A DNA stretch of 64,000 nucleotides from an uncultured Prevotella sp. Lineage in GTDB: Bacteria > Bacteroidota > Bacteroidia > Bacteroidales > Bacteroidaceae. Both the position numbers and the translations under genes were made by a program. The DNA lies in assembly GCA_946405145.1 (NCBI GenBank), contig CAMJGE010000005.1, forward strand, positions 82,276-146,275. The letters run 5' to 3'. The notes under the pieces are model-generated. The model ran no database searches. It had not been told where the DNA came from and worked only from the letters and a program-made list of their open reading frames with translations. Of the stretch, positions 8,993-18,061 are shown in pieces (within the stretch, counting starts at the first letter, position 1; each line of letters begins with the position of its first letter).

Positions 8993-10336
8993 TTATTGAA
9001 TGGTTTCGCTCTCCAGGAACTCATCAAACTGTCTCTGGTAGCCATTGAACACGTTGATATCCACATCACCTTGAATGCCTGCCACACGTCCATCCGGACA
9101 GAGTTGCCAGTACGTCAGTTTCAGATCAGGCTTGTATTCACTGTATCGGGCGATCCACACGCGGTAGTCCCGCTTCAGGTCTGGCTGATTTGAGAGATAG
9201 TTGTTTACGAACATCTGGTTCACGTAGAGTACGGGTTTTACACCTGTCCATTGCTCTACGGCATTGAGCCACACACGGATATGACGGAACATGGGCTCAG
9301 GTCCGCCCATCTGCTGAATCTGCGACTTGCTGGGCTCGATATCAAGCACAGGAGGCAGGTCGCCCTTGCGGAACAAGGTGTTACGGATGAAGTGCTTCGC
9401 CTGAGCTGCGCCAGAGGTGCGCGTAGAGAAGAAGTGGTAGGCTCCTGCACGAATCCCGTGTTCTCGGGCTTGCGCATAATCATTCACATAGAACTTATTA
9501 CGCACGGTGGTGCCTTCTGTCGATTTGATATAGGCAAACGAGATGGGATAGTCAGCCTTGCCCCTCACGTTGTTGCTACCATTCTTTCCTACATAGGTGA
9601 TACGCAGTTTATCCCATAGGATAGGGAGGGGCTTGCGCCCTTTGCCGTGCTGATAACGTGCGATGTCGATACCATAGATACGCTCTGAAGTATATCTCAT
9701 GCGTTCACCCATAAAACGGTTCTTTCGCCATTCACCCACCCGCAGACGAGGATTCTCAATGTCGGCCAACTGCATCTCCAGTCCGAAGCCTTGTTTCTTG
9801 TCCTGTTCCCAGCGCCCTTCGTAGTAGCTCCCGTTAGATGCCAGATAGGAGCCGTGTCCGCTGGCACCCGTTTGGGAGTAATCCCCCTGATAGGTACCTT
9901 CGGCATCAGCCCTGATGGCGGTTACAATCGTATCAGCCTGACAGACGGCAAGAATTGTTCTTCCCAAAGTGTCGAGGGTGATGACAGTACCTTCGCGAGA
10001 ATAGCCTTTCCAGGTGCCTACGTTTCTTAGGGCAAGATGCGGGTTGATAGTCGTATGATGGCGCTTGCCTTCTACAAAGCCAACCACCATCTCATAGCCC
10101 TCATCCTGCACGTTATGACGATCCAGATAATATTGGATCTCTGACTGAACTTTCGGGTTGCTAGGCGAACTAGGAGTGCTAGGATTACTAGGGATACTAG
10201 GATTACTAGGATTACTAGGAATGCTAGGGGTGCTAGTTATCCTAGCCACTTCTCCCTTCATGGGGCGGGGGAGGATATAGGTGGCACCTATCAGTGCCAC
10301 AAATGGTATGGTAATATATAATAATGTCTTTTTCAT
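8993..10336 (-). CDS. GH25 muramidase with N-terminal anchor, CTAG-repeat linker and MORN-like motifs
   Basis: The start at 10336 gives 447 residues. A signal or anchor segment (KTLLYITIPFVALIGATYIL) is followed by a Ser/Pro/Asn linker at about 35-61 encoded by the 9-bp CTAG repeat. Then come MORN-like motifs (GTYQGDYSQ and SYYEGRWEQDKKQGFGLEM, about 148-190). The GH25 lysozyme domain runs from about 221 to the end, with YGIDIARYQ (Asp224), FAYIKSTEG and PPVLDIE (Asp332/Glu334), so the acidic catalytic residues are present. It should cleave the beta-1,4 bond of peptidoglycan outside the cytoplasm. MORN motifs with GH25 are an uncommon pairing. The longer open frame to 10414 reads through the promoter and is rejected as the start. 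Confidence 0.85.
   Translation of the reverse strand: MKKTLLYITIPFVALIGATYILPRPMKGEVARITSTPSIPSNPSNPSIPSNPSTPSSPSNPKVQSEIQYYLDRHNVQDEGYEMVVGFVEGKRHHTTINPHLALRNVGTWKGYSREGTVITLDTLGRTILAVCQADTIVTAIRADAEGTYQGDYSQTGASGHGSYLASNGSYYEGRWEQDKKQGFGLEMQLADIENPRLRVGEWRKNRFMGERMRYTSERIYGIDIARYQHGKGRKPLPILWDKLRITYVGKNGSNNVRGKADYPISFAYIKSTEGTTVRNKFYVNDYAQAREHGIRAGAYHFFSTRTSGAAQAKHFIRNTLFRKGDLPPVLDIEPSKSQIQQMGGPEPMFRHIRVWLNAVEQWTGVKPVLYVNQMFVNNYLSNQPDLKRDYRVWIARYSEYKPDLKLTYWQLCPDGRVAGIQGDVDINVFNGYQRQFDEFLESETIQ
10161..10245 (-). repeat. Family A 9-bp CTAG tandem repeat, copy A1 (muramidase linker)
   Basis: CTAG starts at 10161, 10170, 10179, 10188, 10197, 10206, 10215, 10224, 10233 and 10242: ten copies exactly 9 bp apart. 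On the coding strand the unit is CCTAGTAAT or CCTAGTATC, translated as Pro-Ser-Asn/Ile, which gives the low-complexity linker. CTAG is otherwise rare in the window. Confidence 0.92.
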
Positions 10337-10346
10337 CTTTCTGGGT

Positions 10347-10355
10347 GCAAAGATA
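10347..10355 (-). promoter_or_regulatory. -7 box for the GH25-rlmH-DUF5103 operon
   Basis: TATCTTTGC on the minus strand, 10 bases before the start at 10336. No good TTG lies 19-21 bp upstream, so the -33 part is weak. Confidence 0.5.
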
Positions 10356-10399
10356 ATATAAATTAATGAGAAAAAGCGTGGCATAAAGAAAATTTTTAG

Positions 10400-10408
10400 T
10401 AACTTTGC
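10400..10408 (+). promoter_or_regulatory. -7 box for the iron alcohol dehydrogenase gene
   Basis: TAACTTTGC about 30 bases before the ATG at 10438. A convincing -33 TTG is missing at the usual distance. Confidence 0.5.
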
Positions 10409-10437
10409 CTGCAAAAATCAGATAATACAAAAAAGAA

Positions 10438-11625
10438 ATGAAAGACTTTAATTTCTATGCGCCTACACGAGTGGTATTCGGTAGCGAGTCGGAAGAAAAA
10501 CTTCCACAGTTGATTCAGCAGTATGGTGGAAAAAAAGTGTTGGTACACTATGGTGGTGGTAGTGCCCGCAAATCAGGATTGCTGGATAAGGTAGAGAAGA
10601 TGCTGTCTGAGGCAGGTATAGCATATGTTGAATTGGGTGGGGTAGTACCCAACCCATTATTAAGTAAGGTTCGCGAGGGCATAGATCTTTGTCGCCGTGA
10701 GAATGTGGACTTCATTCTTGCTGTAGGTGGCGGCTCTGTGATTGACTCGTCGAAGGCTATCGGTTATGGTGTCGGCTATGATGGTGATGTGTGGGACTTC
10801 TGGGATGGTAAGGCTGTGCCTCAGACCTGTCTGCCTATCGGTGTGATACTGACAATCCCTGCTGCTGGCAGTGAGATGTCGTCGAGTTGTGTGATTACTA
10901 ACGATGCGGGTATGCTGAAACGAGGCGTGAACAGTGATCTGTGTCGCTGTAAGTTCGCCATCATGAATCCGGAGCGCACTTATACTTTACCACCTTATCA
11001 GACGGCTGCAGGTGCTACAGATATTATGATGCATACGATGGAGCGTTACTTCTCGAAATATGAAGATGCCATCCTGACGGATGCTATAGCTGAAGCGCTG
11101 TTGCGCACGGTAAAGGATGCCACCTATGAGGTGCTTCGCCATCCAGAGGACTATCGTCATCGTGCTGCCATCATGTGGGCCAGTTCTTTATCTCATAACG
11201 ATCTTACGGAGTGTGGCACAGAGAAGGACTTTGCCTGTCATAAGCTCGAACACGAACTCAGTGGTCTCTTTGGTGTCACGCATGGAGCAGGTTTGGCTGC
11301 CATCTGGGGATCTTGGGCACGTTATGTGATGGATAAGCACCTCTCACGTTTCGTGCAGTTTGCTGTCAATGTGATGGGGGTAACTAATGATTTCACCTCT
11401 CCTAAGGCCACAGCTCTGAAGGGTGTAGAGGCTATCGAGCAGTTCTATCGCGCCATCGGAATGCCTGTCAATATCCCAGAGCTGATTGGGCGTGAGGCCA
11501 CTGATGAAGAGATCAAGACATTGGTGGATAAGTGTAGTCGTGGTGGTAAGATGAACATCGGTGCAATGGAGGTGCTGACACCTGTCGATATGGAAGCCAT
11601 TTACCGGCTCGCGAACCGGAAATAA
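10438..11625 (+). CDS. Iron-containing alcohol dehydrogenase (YqhD/butanol dehydrogenase type)
   Basis: The protein has 395 residues, full length for the family. The nucleotide-binding signature AVGGGSVIDSSKA lies near 95-107. Metal ligands appear as Asp195 and His199 (GATDIMMHTMERY), His268 (FACHKLEHEL) and His282 (VTHGAGLA), all conserved. These enzymes reduce aldehydes to alcohols, usually with NADPH, in the cytoplasm. The opening NFYAPTRVVFG and the overall spacing match the YqhD/BdhA branch. It stands alone between two intergenic regions. The natural aldehyde substrate cannot be read from the sequence. Confidence 0.9.
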   Translation: MKDFNFYAPTRVVFGSESEEKLPQLIQQYGGKKVLVHYGGGSARKSGLLDKVEKMLSEAGIAYVELGGVVPNPLLSKVREGIDLCRRENVDFILAVGGGSVIDSSKAIGYGVGYDGDVWDFWDGKAVPQTCLPIGVILTIPAAGSEMSSSCVITNDAGMLKRGVNSDLCRCKFAIMNPERTYTLPPYQTAAGATDIMMHTMERYFSKYEDAILTDAIAEALLRTVKDATYEVLRHPEDYRHRAAIMWASSLSHNDLTECGTEKDFACHKLEHELSGLFGVTHGAGLAAIWGSWARYVMDKHLSRFVQFAVNVMGVTNDFTSPKATALKGVEAIEQFYRAIGMPVNIPELIGREATDEEIKTLVDKCSRGGKMNIGAMEVLTPVDMEAIYRLANRK

Positions 11626-11698
11626 TGAGAAAACGGCGTTGAAATTGCTATAAAACTGACAAATTATTAGGAATTTAAGCAAAAAAGTTACAAATTAT

Positions 11699-11730
11699 TT
11701 GTTTGTTACGAAGATTATGGTTACTTTTGC
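11699..11730 (+). promoter_or_regulatory. Promoter of the leu operon
   Basis: TTG at 11699-11701, 20-bp spacer, TACTTTTGC at 11722-11730. Transcription should start near 11737, giving a leader of about 220 bases before leuA that holds a small reading frame and a terminator. Bases 11626-11698 before it hold nothing I recognise. Confidence 0.78.
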
Positions 11731-11756
11731 AGCCGAAACAGAAAAAAAGATTAAGC

Positions 11757-11837
11757 ATGAAGAGTCTGAATCTACTTAACGCCATTATTATTATTCGACT
11801 GCAGGGAGCAGGCGGAAGTGATAGGGCGTATCTATAG
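11757..11837 (+). CDS. Branched-chain amino acid leader peptide (attenuator of the leu operon)
   Basis: A 26-codon frame runs from ATG 11757 to TAG 11835-11837. It begins MKSLNLLNAIIIIRLQ, with four consecutive Ile codons (11784-11795) and five Leu codons overall (CTG, CTA, CTT, CTG, CTA). It sits about 20 bases downstream of the predicted transcript start and 26 bases before a strong intrinsic terminator, all upstream of leuA. This is the layout of translation-coupled attenuation: ribosome stalling at Ile or Leu codons when charged tRNA is scarce would favour read-through into leuA. Function is inferred from position and codon content. It was found by reading, as it is too short for ordinary gene callers. 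Confidence 0.82.
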   Translation: MKSLNLLNAIIIIRLQGAGGSDRAYL

Positions 11838-11862
11838 GTCAGATGCTGAAACTGAATATTGA

Positions 11863-11905
11863 AGAGCCTTTCTCACTTCCGAGTGTGAAAGGCTCTTTCT
11901 TTTGA
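11863..11905 (+). terminator. Attenuator terminator upstream of leuA
   Basis: GAGCCTTTC (11864-11872) pairs with GAAAGGCTC (11887-11895). An inner CACT/AGTG stem closes a TCCG loop, and a T-rich run (TTTCTTTT) follows. It lies between the leader peptide stop and leuA, so it must act as a conditional terminator. Confidence 0.85.
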
Positions 11906-11955
11906 TAGGCAGAAAAAGTAAACCAAATACAAATAACATTAGATGAATTAAAAAG

Positions 11956-13461
11956 ATGAGTGACAGATTGTTTATTTTCGACACAACACTCCGCGATGGC
12001 GAACAGGTGCCCGGATGCCAGTTGAATACTGTAGAGAAGATTCAGGTGGCAAAGGCGCTGGAGCAGTTGGGTGTGGATGTGATCGAAGCAGGATTCCCCG
12101 TTTCTTCGCCAGGCGATTTCAACTCTGTAATTGAGATCTCTAAGGCTGTGACATGGCCGGTTATCTGCGCCTTGACTCGTGCAGTGGAGCATGATATCGA
12201 TGTGGCTTTTGAAGCCCTGAAGTATGCCAAGCACAAACGTATCCACACTGGTATTGGTACCAGTGATGAGCACATTTTGTATAAGTTCAACTCCACGCGT
12301 GAGGAAATACTTGAGCGTGCCGTTGCAGCCACAAAGTATGCCAAACGTTTTGTGGATGATGTAGAGTTCTATTGCGAAGATGCCGGGCGTACCGACAACG
12401 AATACCTTGCCCAGGTGGTAGAGGCAGTGATCAAGGCAGGTGCCACTGTTGTCAATATCCCTGATACCACAGGCTATTGTCTGCCTCAGGAATACTATGA
12501 GAAGATAAAGTATCTGAAGGAACATGTCGATGGTATAGATCGTGCCATCCTCTCTACCCACTGTCACAACGACTTAGGAATGGCTACAGCCAATACACTG
12601 AATGGTGTCTTGGCTGGTGCACGTCAGGTAGAGGTAACGATCAATGGTATCGGAGAGCGTGCTGGTAACACCTCACTCGAAGAGATTGCTATGATCCTGA
12701 AGTGCCACAAGGGTATCGGTATCGATACCAATATCAACACCACGAAGATCTATCCCATCAGCCGTATGGTGTCTTCGTTGATGAATATGCCCGTCCAACC
12801 CAATAAGGCCATTGTGGGACGTAATGCCTTTGCCCACTCCAGCGGTATTCATCAGGATGGTGTGCTGAAGAATGTACATACCTATGAGATCATGGATCCC
12901 AAGGATGTAGGTATTGATGATAACTCTATCGTACTGACAGCCCGTAGTGGACGAGCTGCCCTGAAGCATCGCCTGCACGTGAATGGTGTTGATCTCGAAG
13001 AAGAAAAACTCGACAAGGTCTATGAGAAGTTCCTGATCCTCGCCGACCAGAAGAAGGAGGTGACAGATGCCGATGCTTTGATGTTGGCTGGTGCGGATAC
13101 CGCTGATACCCATGCTGTTAGACTCGATTTTCTGCAAGTTACTACAGGTAAGGGCGTGAAGAGTGTCGCCTCTATCGGACTTGATATCAGCGGACAGAAG
13201 TTCGAGGCTGCCGCCTCTGGCAACGGTCCTGTCGATGCTGCCATCAAGGCACTGAAGAAGATCATCATGAAGCAGATGACGCTGAAGGAATTTACGATCC
13301 AAGCCATCTCCAAAGGCTCCGACGATGTAGGTAAGGTCCACATGCAGGTGGAGTATGATGGCTCCCTCTATTATGGCTTTGGTGCCAATACCGATATCGT
13401 GACGGCCTCTGTTGAAGCTTATATCGACTGTATCAACAAATTTAAAAAGGAAGACGAATGA
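11956..13461 (+). CDS. leuA: 2-isopropylmalate synthase
   Basis: The protein has 501 residues. It condenses 2-ketoisovalerate with acetyl-CoA, the first committed step to leucine. The TIM-barrel HMGL-like domain shows [17 protein letters not shown] at the start, the metal-binding HCHNDLG near 198-204 and [16 protein letters not shown]-terminal LeuA regulatory domain (from about 370) contains the [16 protein letters not shown] region and FGANTDIV. The ATG at 11956 is the first in frame after the attenuator. The last codons overlap the leuC start by four bases (ATGA), which implies translational coupling. Feedback control by leucine through the C-terminal domain is known for the family. Confidence 0.95.
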   Translation: MSDRLFIFDTTLRDGEQVPGCQLNTVEKIQVAKALEQLGVDVIEAGFPVSSPGDFNSVIEISKAVTWPVICALTRAVEHDIDVAFEALKYAKHKRIHTGIGTSDEHILYKFNSTREEILERAVAATKYAKRFVDDVEFYCEDAGRTDNEYLAQVVEAVIKAGATVVNIPDTTGYCLPQEYYEKIKYLKEHVDGIDRAILSTHCHNDLGMATANTLNGVLAGARQVEVTINGIGERAGNTSLEEIAMILKCHKGIGIDTNINTTKIYPISRMVSSLMNMPVQPNKAIVGRNAFAHSSGIHQDGVLKNVHTYEIMDPKDVGIDDNSIVLTARSGRAALKHRLHVNGVDLEEEKLDKVYEKFLILADQKKEVTDADALMLAGADTADTHAVRLDFLQVTTGKGVKSVASIGLDISGQKFEAAASGNGPVDAAIKALKKIIMKQMTLKEFTIQAISKGSDDVGKVHMQVEYDGSLYYGFGANTDIVTASVEAYIDCINKFKKEDE

Positions 13462-14834
13462 ATACATTATTTGATAAGATATGGGATCAGCACGTGGTGC
13501 AGCAGGTTGCCGACGGTCCCACCCAGCTATATATCGATCGCCTCTACTGTCACGAGGTCACTTCGCCTCAGGCTTTCGAAGGCATGCGGACACGCGGCCT
13601 GAAGTGCTTCCGTCCCTCCCAGATCTTCTGTATGCCGGATCATAACACACCAACCCATGATCAGGACAAACCTATCGCAGATCCTGTTTCCAAGACCCAG
13701 GTGGACACGTTGGCAAAGAATGCCGCCGACTTCGGTCTGACGCATTACGGCATGATGTCGAAGGATAATGGCATTATCCATGTGGTAGGACCAGAGAAGG
13801 GACTCTCGCTGCCGGGTATGACGATTGTGTGTGGCGATTCCCACACCTCTACCCACGGCGCTATGGGAGCAGTGGCTTTTGGCATCGGCACTTCTGAAGT
13901 AGAGATGGTGATGGCCTCGCAGTGCATCCTCCAGCAAAAACCCAAGTCGATGCGTATCAGTATCAACGGTACCCTGCAGAAAGGTGTCACCGCTAAAGAT
14001 GTGGCTCTCTATCTGATGGCGCAGCTCACCACTTCTGGTGCTACAGGCTACTTTGTGGAATATGCGGGTTCAGTGGTGCGCAACCTCTCTATGGAGGGAC
14101 GCCTGACGCTTTGCAACCTCTCTATTGAGATGGGAGCACGTGGTGGATTCGTGGCGCCAGATGAAACCACCTTTAATTATCTGAAGGGTAGGGAGTATGC
14201 TCCGAAAGGTGAGGCATGGGATAAGGCTGTAGCCTATTGGAAGACCCTGAAGAGCGGTGACGATGCTGTGTTTGATAAGGAACTCTCCTTCGACGCTGCC
14301 GACATAGAGCCCCGCATCACTTACGGCACGAACCCAGGTATGGGCATCGGCATCACCGAAACGATACCCAACGAACAAGGTGCCGGTTTCGAGAAAGCCC
14401 TCCACTATATGGGCTTCGAGGCAGGACAGCAGCTGTTGGGCACAAAGGTGGATTACGTCTTCCTCGGTGCTTGTACCAACGGGCGCATCGAAGACTTCCG
14501 AGCTTTTGCCTCTATCGTCAAGGGTCGCCAGAAGGCTGCCGATGTCATCGCATGGCTCGTTCCAGGCTCATGGGCGGTCGATCAGCAGATCCGTGAAGAA
14601 GGACTCGACAAGGTGCTGGAGGCGGCAGGTTTTGCTATCCGTCAGCCTGGCTGTTCGGCTTGTCTGGCGATGAACGACGACAAGGTGCCAGCCGGCAAAC
14701 TGTCAGTCTCTACCTCTAACCGTAATTTCGAAGGTCGTCAGGGACCAGGTGCCCGCACCATTCTGGCATCGCCCTTAACTGCTGCTGCAGCGGCTGTCAC
14801 TGGCGTAATCACCGATCCAAGAGAATTAATGTAA
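13458..14834 (+). CDS. leuC: 3-isopropylmalate dehydratase large subunit
   Basis: The protein has 458 residues, close to the usual 465. It is the aconitase-fold subunit that isomerises 2- to 3-isopropylmalate together with LeuD. The segment [26 protein letters not shown] (split across residues 127-152) is typical. The [4Fe-4S] cysteine ligands are visible as the Cys in LGACTNGR and the CxxC of [16 protein letters not shown] overlaps the leuA stop. A 19-base gap separates it from leuD. Confidence 0.95.
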   Translation: MNTLFDKIWDQHVVQQVADGPTQLYIDRLYCHEVTSPQAFEGMRTRGLKCFRPSQIFCMPDHNTPTHDQDKPIADPVSKTQVDTLAKNAADFGLTHYGMMSKDNGIIHVVGPEKGLSLPGMTIVCGDSHTSTHGAMGAVAFGIGTSEVEMVMASQCILQQKPKSMRISINGTLQKGVTAKDVALYLMAQLTTSGATGYFVEYAGSVVRNLSMEGRLTLCNLSIEMGARGGFVAPDETTFNYLKGREYAPKGEAWDKAVAYWKTLKSGDDAVFDKELSFDAADIEPRITYGTNPGMGIGITETIPNEQGAGFEKALHYMGFEAGQQLLGTKVDYVFLGACTNGRIEDFRAFASIVKGRQKAADVIAWLVPGSWAVDQQIREEGLDKVLEAAGFAIRQPGCSACLAMNDDKVPAGKLSVSTSNRNFEGRQGPGARTILASPLTAAAAAVTGVITDPRELM

Positions 14835-14853
14835 TGCCCAAAGAAAATAAAAG

Positions 14854-15450
14854 ATGAAACAGAAATTCAACGTTATAACATCCACTTGCGTGCCTCTTCC
14901 ACTGGAGAATGTGGATACAGATCAGATTATCCCCGCACGCTTCCTCAAAGCCACAACCCGTGAGGAGAAATTCTTTGGCGACAACCTCTTCCGCGATTGG
15001 CGCTATCAGGCTGATGGTACGCCTAATCCTGATTTCGTGCTCAACGATCCCACCTATGGCGGATGCATCCTTGTGGCAGGCAAGAACTTCGGTTCGGGTT
15101 CTTCTCGCGAACATGCAGCATGGGCTATCGCAGGCTATGGCTTCCGAGTGGTCATCAGCTCCTTCTTTGCTGATATCCACAAGAACAATGAACTCAATAA
15201 CTTTGTACTGCCCGTAGTAGTCAGCGAAGCGTTTCTTGCAGAACTCTTCGACAGCATCAAGGCTGATCCGAAGATGGAGGTAGAGGTGGATTTGCCCAAC
15301 CAGACGGTAACGAATAAAGCAACAGGCAGAAGTGAGCACTTCGACATCAACGGCTATAAGAAGCATTGTTTGATGAACGGACTCGACGACATCGACTTCC
15401 TGGTGCAGAATCAAGACAAGACGATACAATGGGAACAGCAGAACAAGTAG
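14854..15450 (+). CDS. leuD: 3-isopropylmalate dehydratase small subunit
   Basis: The protein has 198 residues, the normal length. The swivelling-domain signature is present: NVDTDQIIPARFLK near 23-36 and NFGSGSSREHAAWAI near 75-89. It acts as a heterodimer with LeuC in the cytoplasm. The following synthase gene begins inside its 3' end in another frame. Confidence 0.95.
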   Translation: MKQKFNVITSTCVPLPLENVDTDQIIPARFLKATTREEKFFGDNLFRDWRYQADGTPNPDFVLNDPTYGGCILVAGKNFGSGSSREHAAWAIAGYGFRVVISSFFADIHKNNELNNFVLPVVVSEAFLAELFDSIKADPKMEVEVDLPNQTVTNKATGRSEHFDINGYKKHCLMNGLDDIDFLVQNQDKTIQWEQQNK

Positions 15451-17003
15451 GAAAATACAAGGGCTTGCAGCCTTTTGTGGAGATTCTCGACTCCACCTTG
15501 CGTGATGGTGAGCAGACCAGTGGTGTCAGTTTTCTGCCACACGAGAAGCTCATCATAGCTCGCATGCTGCTCAACGACCTCAATGTAGATCGCATCGAGG
15601 TGGCTTCGGCACGTGTCTCTGAGGGTGAGAAGGAGGCTGTGGCCATGATCTGCCGCTATGCTGAGAAGATTGATAAGCTCGAACATGTGGAAGTACTAGG
15701 CTTTGTGGATGGCGGACAGAGTGTGGATTGGGTTGTCAGTTGTGGCGGCAAGACAATCAACCTTCTGGCAAAAGGCTCTCTGCGCCATTGTCAGGAGCAG
15801 TTGAAGAAGACACCCGAAGCTCATATTGAGGATATCCGTCGGGAAGTGGGTTATGCCCGTAAGAAGGGACTTACCGTCAACCTCTATCTCGAAGACTGGT
15901 CGAATGGCATGAAGGATTCTCCCTTCTATGTCTATCAGCTGATGGATGCCCTTTGTGACTGTGGTATCCGTCGGTTCATGCTGCCCGACACGCTGGGTAT
16001 CATGAATCCTCTGCAGTGCATCGAGTATTTCCGTAAGATGATCAAACGCTATCCTGATGCCCATTTCGACTTCCATGCCCACAACGACTACGATTTGGCG
16101 GTATCCAACTCGCTGGCTGCCGTGCTCAGTGGGGCAAAGGGACTGCATGTCACCGTGAATGGTCTGGGAGAGCGTTGTGGTAATGCGCCTTTGTCGAGTG
16201 TGCAGGTGATCCTCAAGGATCAGTTCCACGCCAAGACCAATATCCACGAGAACAAACTCAATGATATCTCGCGCCTCGTGGAGAGCTACAGTGGTATTGC
16301 CGTAGCCCCCAACCAGCCCATCATCGGTGACAATGTGTTTACGCAAGTGGCTGGGGTTCATGCCGATGGCGACAAGAAAAACGGACTCTATCAGAACGAG
16401 TTGGTGCCAGAGCGCTTCGGGCGTCGCCGTGAGTATGCCTTGGGAAAGAACAGCGGCAAGGCGAATATTGCTAAGAACCTGGAGGAGTTAGGACTGGAAC
16501 TCACCCCTGAACAGACCCGTCGTGTCACCCAACGAATCACCGAACTGGGTGATAAGAAGGAACGTGTCACCATCGACGATCTGCCCTTCATCGTGAGTGA
16601 TGTGCTGAAGCACGATGCCCCTGAGGATAAGGTAAAGCTAGTGAGCTATGTGGTCTCTACCGCCTATGGTCTGAAGCCAGGTGCCAATATCAAGGTCGAG
16701 ATCAACGGACAGGCCTATGAGGCGAGTGCCACGGGTGATGGTCAGTATGACGCCTTCGTGAAGTCGCTGCGTTACATCTACCGCAAGTACCTTGACCGCA
16801 CGTTCCCGCTGCTGCAGAACTATCAGGTGAGCATCCCGCCAGGTGGACGTACCGACGCCTTGGTGCAGACCGTTATCACCTGGAACGACAATGGACGCGT
16901 GTTCCGTACCCGCGGACTGGATGCCGACCAGACCGAAGCCGCCATCAAGGCTACCTTTAAGATGTTGAATATTTACGAAAACGAAAAGAATAACGAATTA
17001 TGA
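15429..17003 (+). CDS. Citramalate/2-isopropylmalate synthase family enzyme (probable citramalate synthase)
   Basis: The start at 15429 ([12 protein letters not shown]) gives 524 residues and overlaps leuD by 22 bases; the frame is open back to 15366. It has the same architecture as Leu[17 protein letters not shown], metal-binding [28 protein letters not shown] and a C-terminal regulatory domain. It is only distantly similar to the LeuA encoded four genes upstream, so it is a different activity rather than a duplicate. In this position in Bacteroidota the best guess is (R)-citramalate synthase, which makes 2-ketobutyrate for isoleucine from pyruvate and acetyl-CoA with LeuCDB. Homocitrate synthase or a second isopropylmalate synthase are alternatives. 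ATGA joins it to leuB. Confidence 0.8.
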   Translation: MGTAEQVGKYKGLQPFVEILDSTLRDGEQTSGVSFLPHEKLIIARMLLNDLNVDRIEVASARVSEGEKEAVAMICRYAEKIDKLEHVEVLGFVDGGQSVDWVVSCGGKTINLLAKGSLRHCQEQLKKTPEAHIEDIRREVGYARKKGLTVNLYLEDWSNGMKDSPFYVYQLMDALCDCGIRRFMLPDTLGIMNPLQCIEYFRKMIKRYPDAHFDFHAHNDYDLAVSNSLAAVLSGAKGLHVTVNGLGERCGNAPLSSVQVILKDQFHAKTNIHENKLNDISRLVESYSGIAVAPNQPIIGDNVFTQVAGVHADGDKKNGLYQNELVPERFGRRREYALGKNSGKANIAKNLEELGLELTPEQTRRVTQRITELGDKKERVTIDDLPFIVSDVLKHDAPEDKVKLVSYVVSTAYGLKPGANIKVEINGQAYEASATGDGQYDAFVKSLRYIYRKYLDRTFPLLQNYQVSIPPGGRTDALVQTVITWNDNGRVFRTRGLDADQTEAAIKATFKMLNIYENEKNNEL

Positions 17004-18061
17004 AATTGAAGATTGCGATTCTCGAGGGCGATGGTATCGGACCTGAGATCATGAAACAAGGAGTTGCTGTACTCGACGCGATAGCCGAGAAGTGCGGACA
17101 TGAGTTTGAATACGAGTCTGCCATCTGTGGGGCCCATGCCATCGATGCCTGCGGTGATCCTTATCCCGACAGCACCCATGAGGTGTGCATGCGTGCCGAT
17201 GCAGTGTTCTTTGCGGCAGTGGGTGACCTGCGTTTTGACAATGATCCCACGCTGAAGGTACGTCCTGAGACGGGCCTCCTGGCGATGCGTAAGAAATTGG
17301 GACTCTTCGCTAATGTGCGCCCTGTGGCTACTTTCGACTGTCTGCTCCATAAGTCACCACTGAAGGATGAACTGTTGCGTGGTGCCGACTTCGTGGTGAT
17401 CCGCGAACTCACGGGAGGTATGTATTTCGGAGAGAAATACCAGGATAATGACAAGGCCTACGATACCGACATCTACACTCGTCCTGAGATTGAGCGCATC
17501 CTGAAGGTAGGCTTCGAGATGGCGATGAAGCGCCATCGTCACCTCACTGTCGTAGACAAGGCCAATGTGCTGGCATCTAGTCGTTTGTGGCGACAGATAG
17601 CCCAGGAGATGGAACCCCAATATCCCGAGGTAAAGACCGACTACATGTTTATCGATAATGCCTCGATGCGTGTGCTTACTGAACCCCGTTTCTTCGATGT
17701 CATCGTGACGGAGAACACCTTTGGTGACATCCTGACAGACGAGACCTCCTGTATCACGGGATCGATGGGCCTGCAGCCCTCCAGTTCGCTTGGTGAGCAT
17801 ACACCACTCTTTGAGCCCGTTCACGGCTCATGGCCTCAGGCAGCAGGTCAGAATCTCGCTAATCCGCTGGCTCAGATTCTCTCTGGTGCGATGCTGCTTG
17901 AGCATTTCGGTCTGGAGAAAGAAGGTGCCCTCATCCGTGAGGCAGTCAATGCATCTCTCGATGCCAATGTGCGCACACCGGAGATTCAGGTCAACGGTGG
18001 TGCCAAATACGGAACCCGTGAAGTGGGAGAGTGGATTGTCAATTATATCAAGCATGCGTAA
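17000..18061 (+). CDS. leuB: 3-isopropylmalate dehydrogenase
   Basis: The protein has 353 residues. It is an NAD-dependent beta-decarboxylating dehydrogenase giving 2-ketoisocaproate. Visible signatures are [11 protein letters not shown] at the start, the substrate-binding [21 protein letters not shown] region (split across 91-111), [11 protein letters not shown] and the divalent-metal/NAD region [13 protein letters not shown] then [10 protein letters not shown] and [14 protein letters not shown]. Its start overlaps the previous stop by four bases. Its last eight bases overlap the start of the TPR gene. Confidence 0.95.
   Translation: MKLKIAILEGDGIGPEIMKQGVAVLDAIAEKCGHEFEYESAICGAHAIDACGDPYPDSTHEVCMRADAVFFAAVGDLRFDNDPTLKVRPETGLLAMRKKLGLFANVRPVATFDCLLHKSPLKDELLRGADFVVIRELTGGMYFGEKYQDNDKAYDTDIYTRPEIERILKVGFEMAMKRHRHLTVVDKANVLASSRLWRQIAQEMEPQYPEVKTDYMFIDNASMRVLTEPRFFDVIVTENTFGDILTDETSCITGSMGLQPSSSLGEHTPLFEPVHGSWPQAAGQNLANPLAQILSGAMLLEHFGLEKEGALIREAVNASLDANVRTPEIQVNGGAKYGTREVGEWIVNYIKHA

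Noticed and set aside
10161..10245. CRISPR-like or phase-variation interpretation of the CTAG array
   Set aside because: There are no spacers, and a 9-bp unit cannot shift frame by slippage, so on/off phase variation is excluded. Length variation remains possible.
10337..10414. Longer N-terminus for the GH25 muramidase
   Set aside because: It would read through the -7 promoter box and place a second hydrophobic stretch before the signal sequence.
12673..13467. 264-codon open frame antisense to leuA
   Set aside because: It is a shadow of leuA, which has all family motifs. Long antisense frames are common in codon-biased genes here (also 11839-12567, 38506-39303 and 5934-6614).
15366..15428. 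Earlier start for the citramalate-type synthase
   Set aside because: The added residues are Arg-rich, encoded inside leuD in another frame and do not match the family. The ATG at 15429 directly precedes the conserved region.
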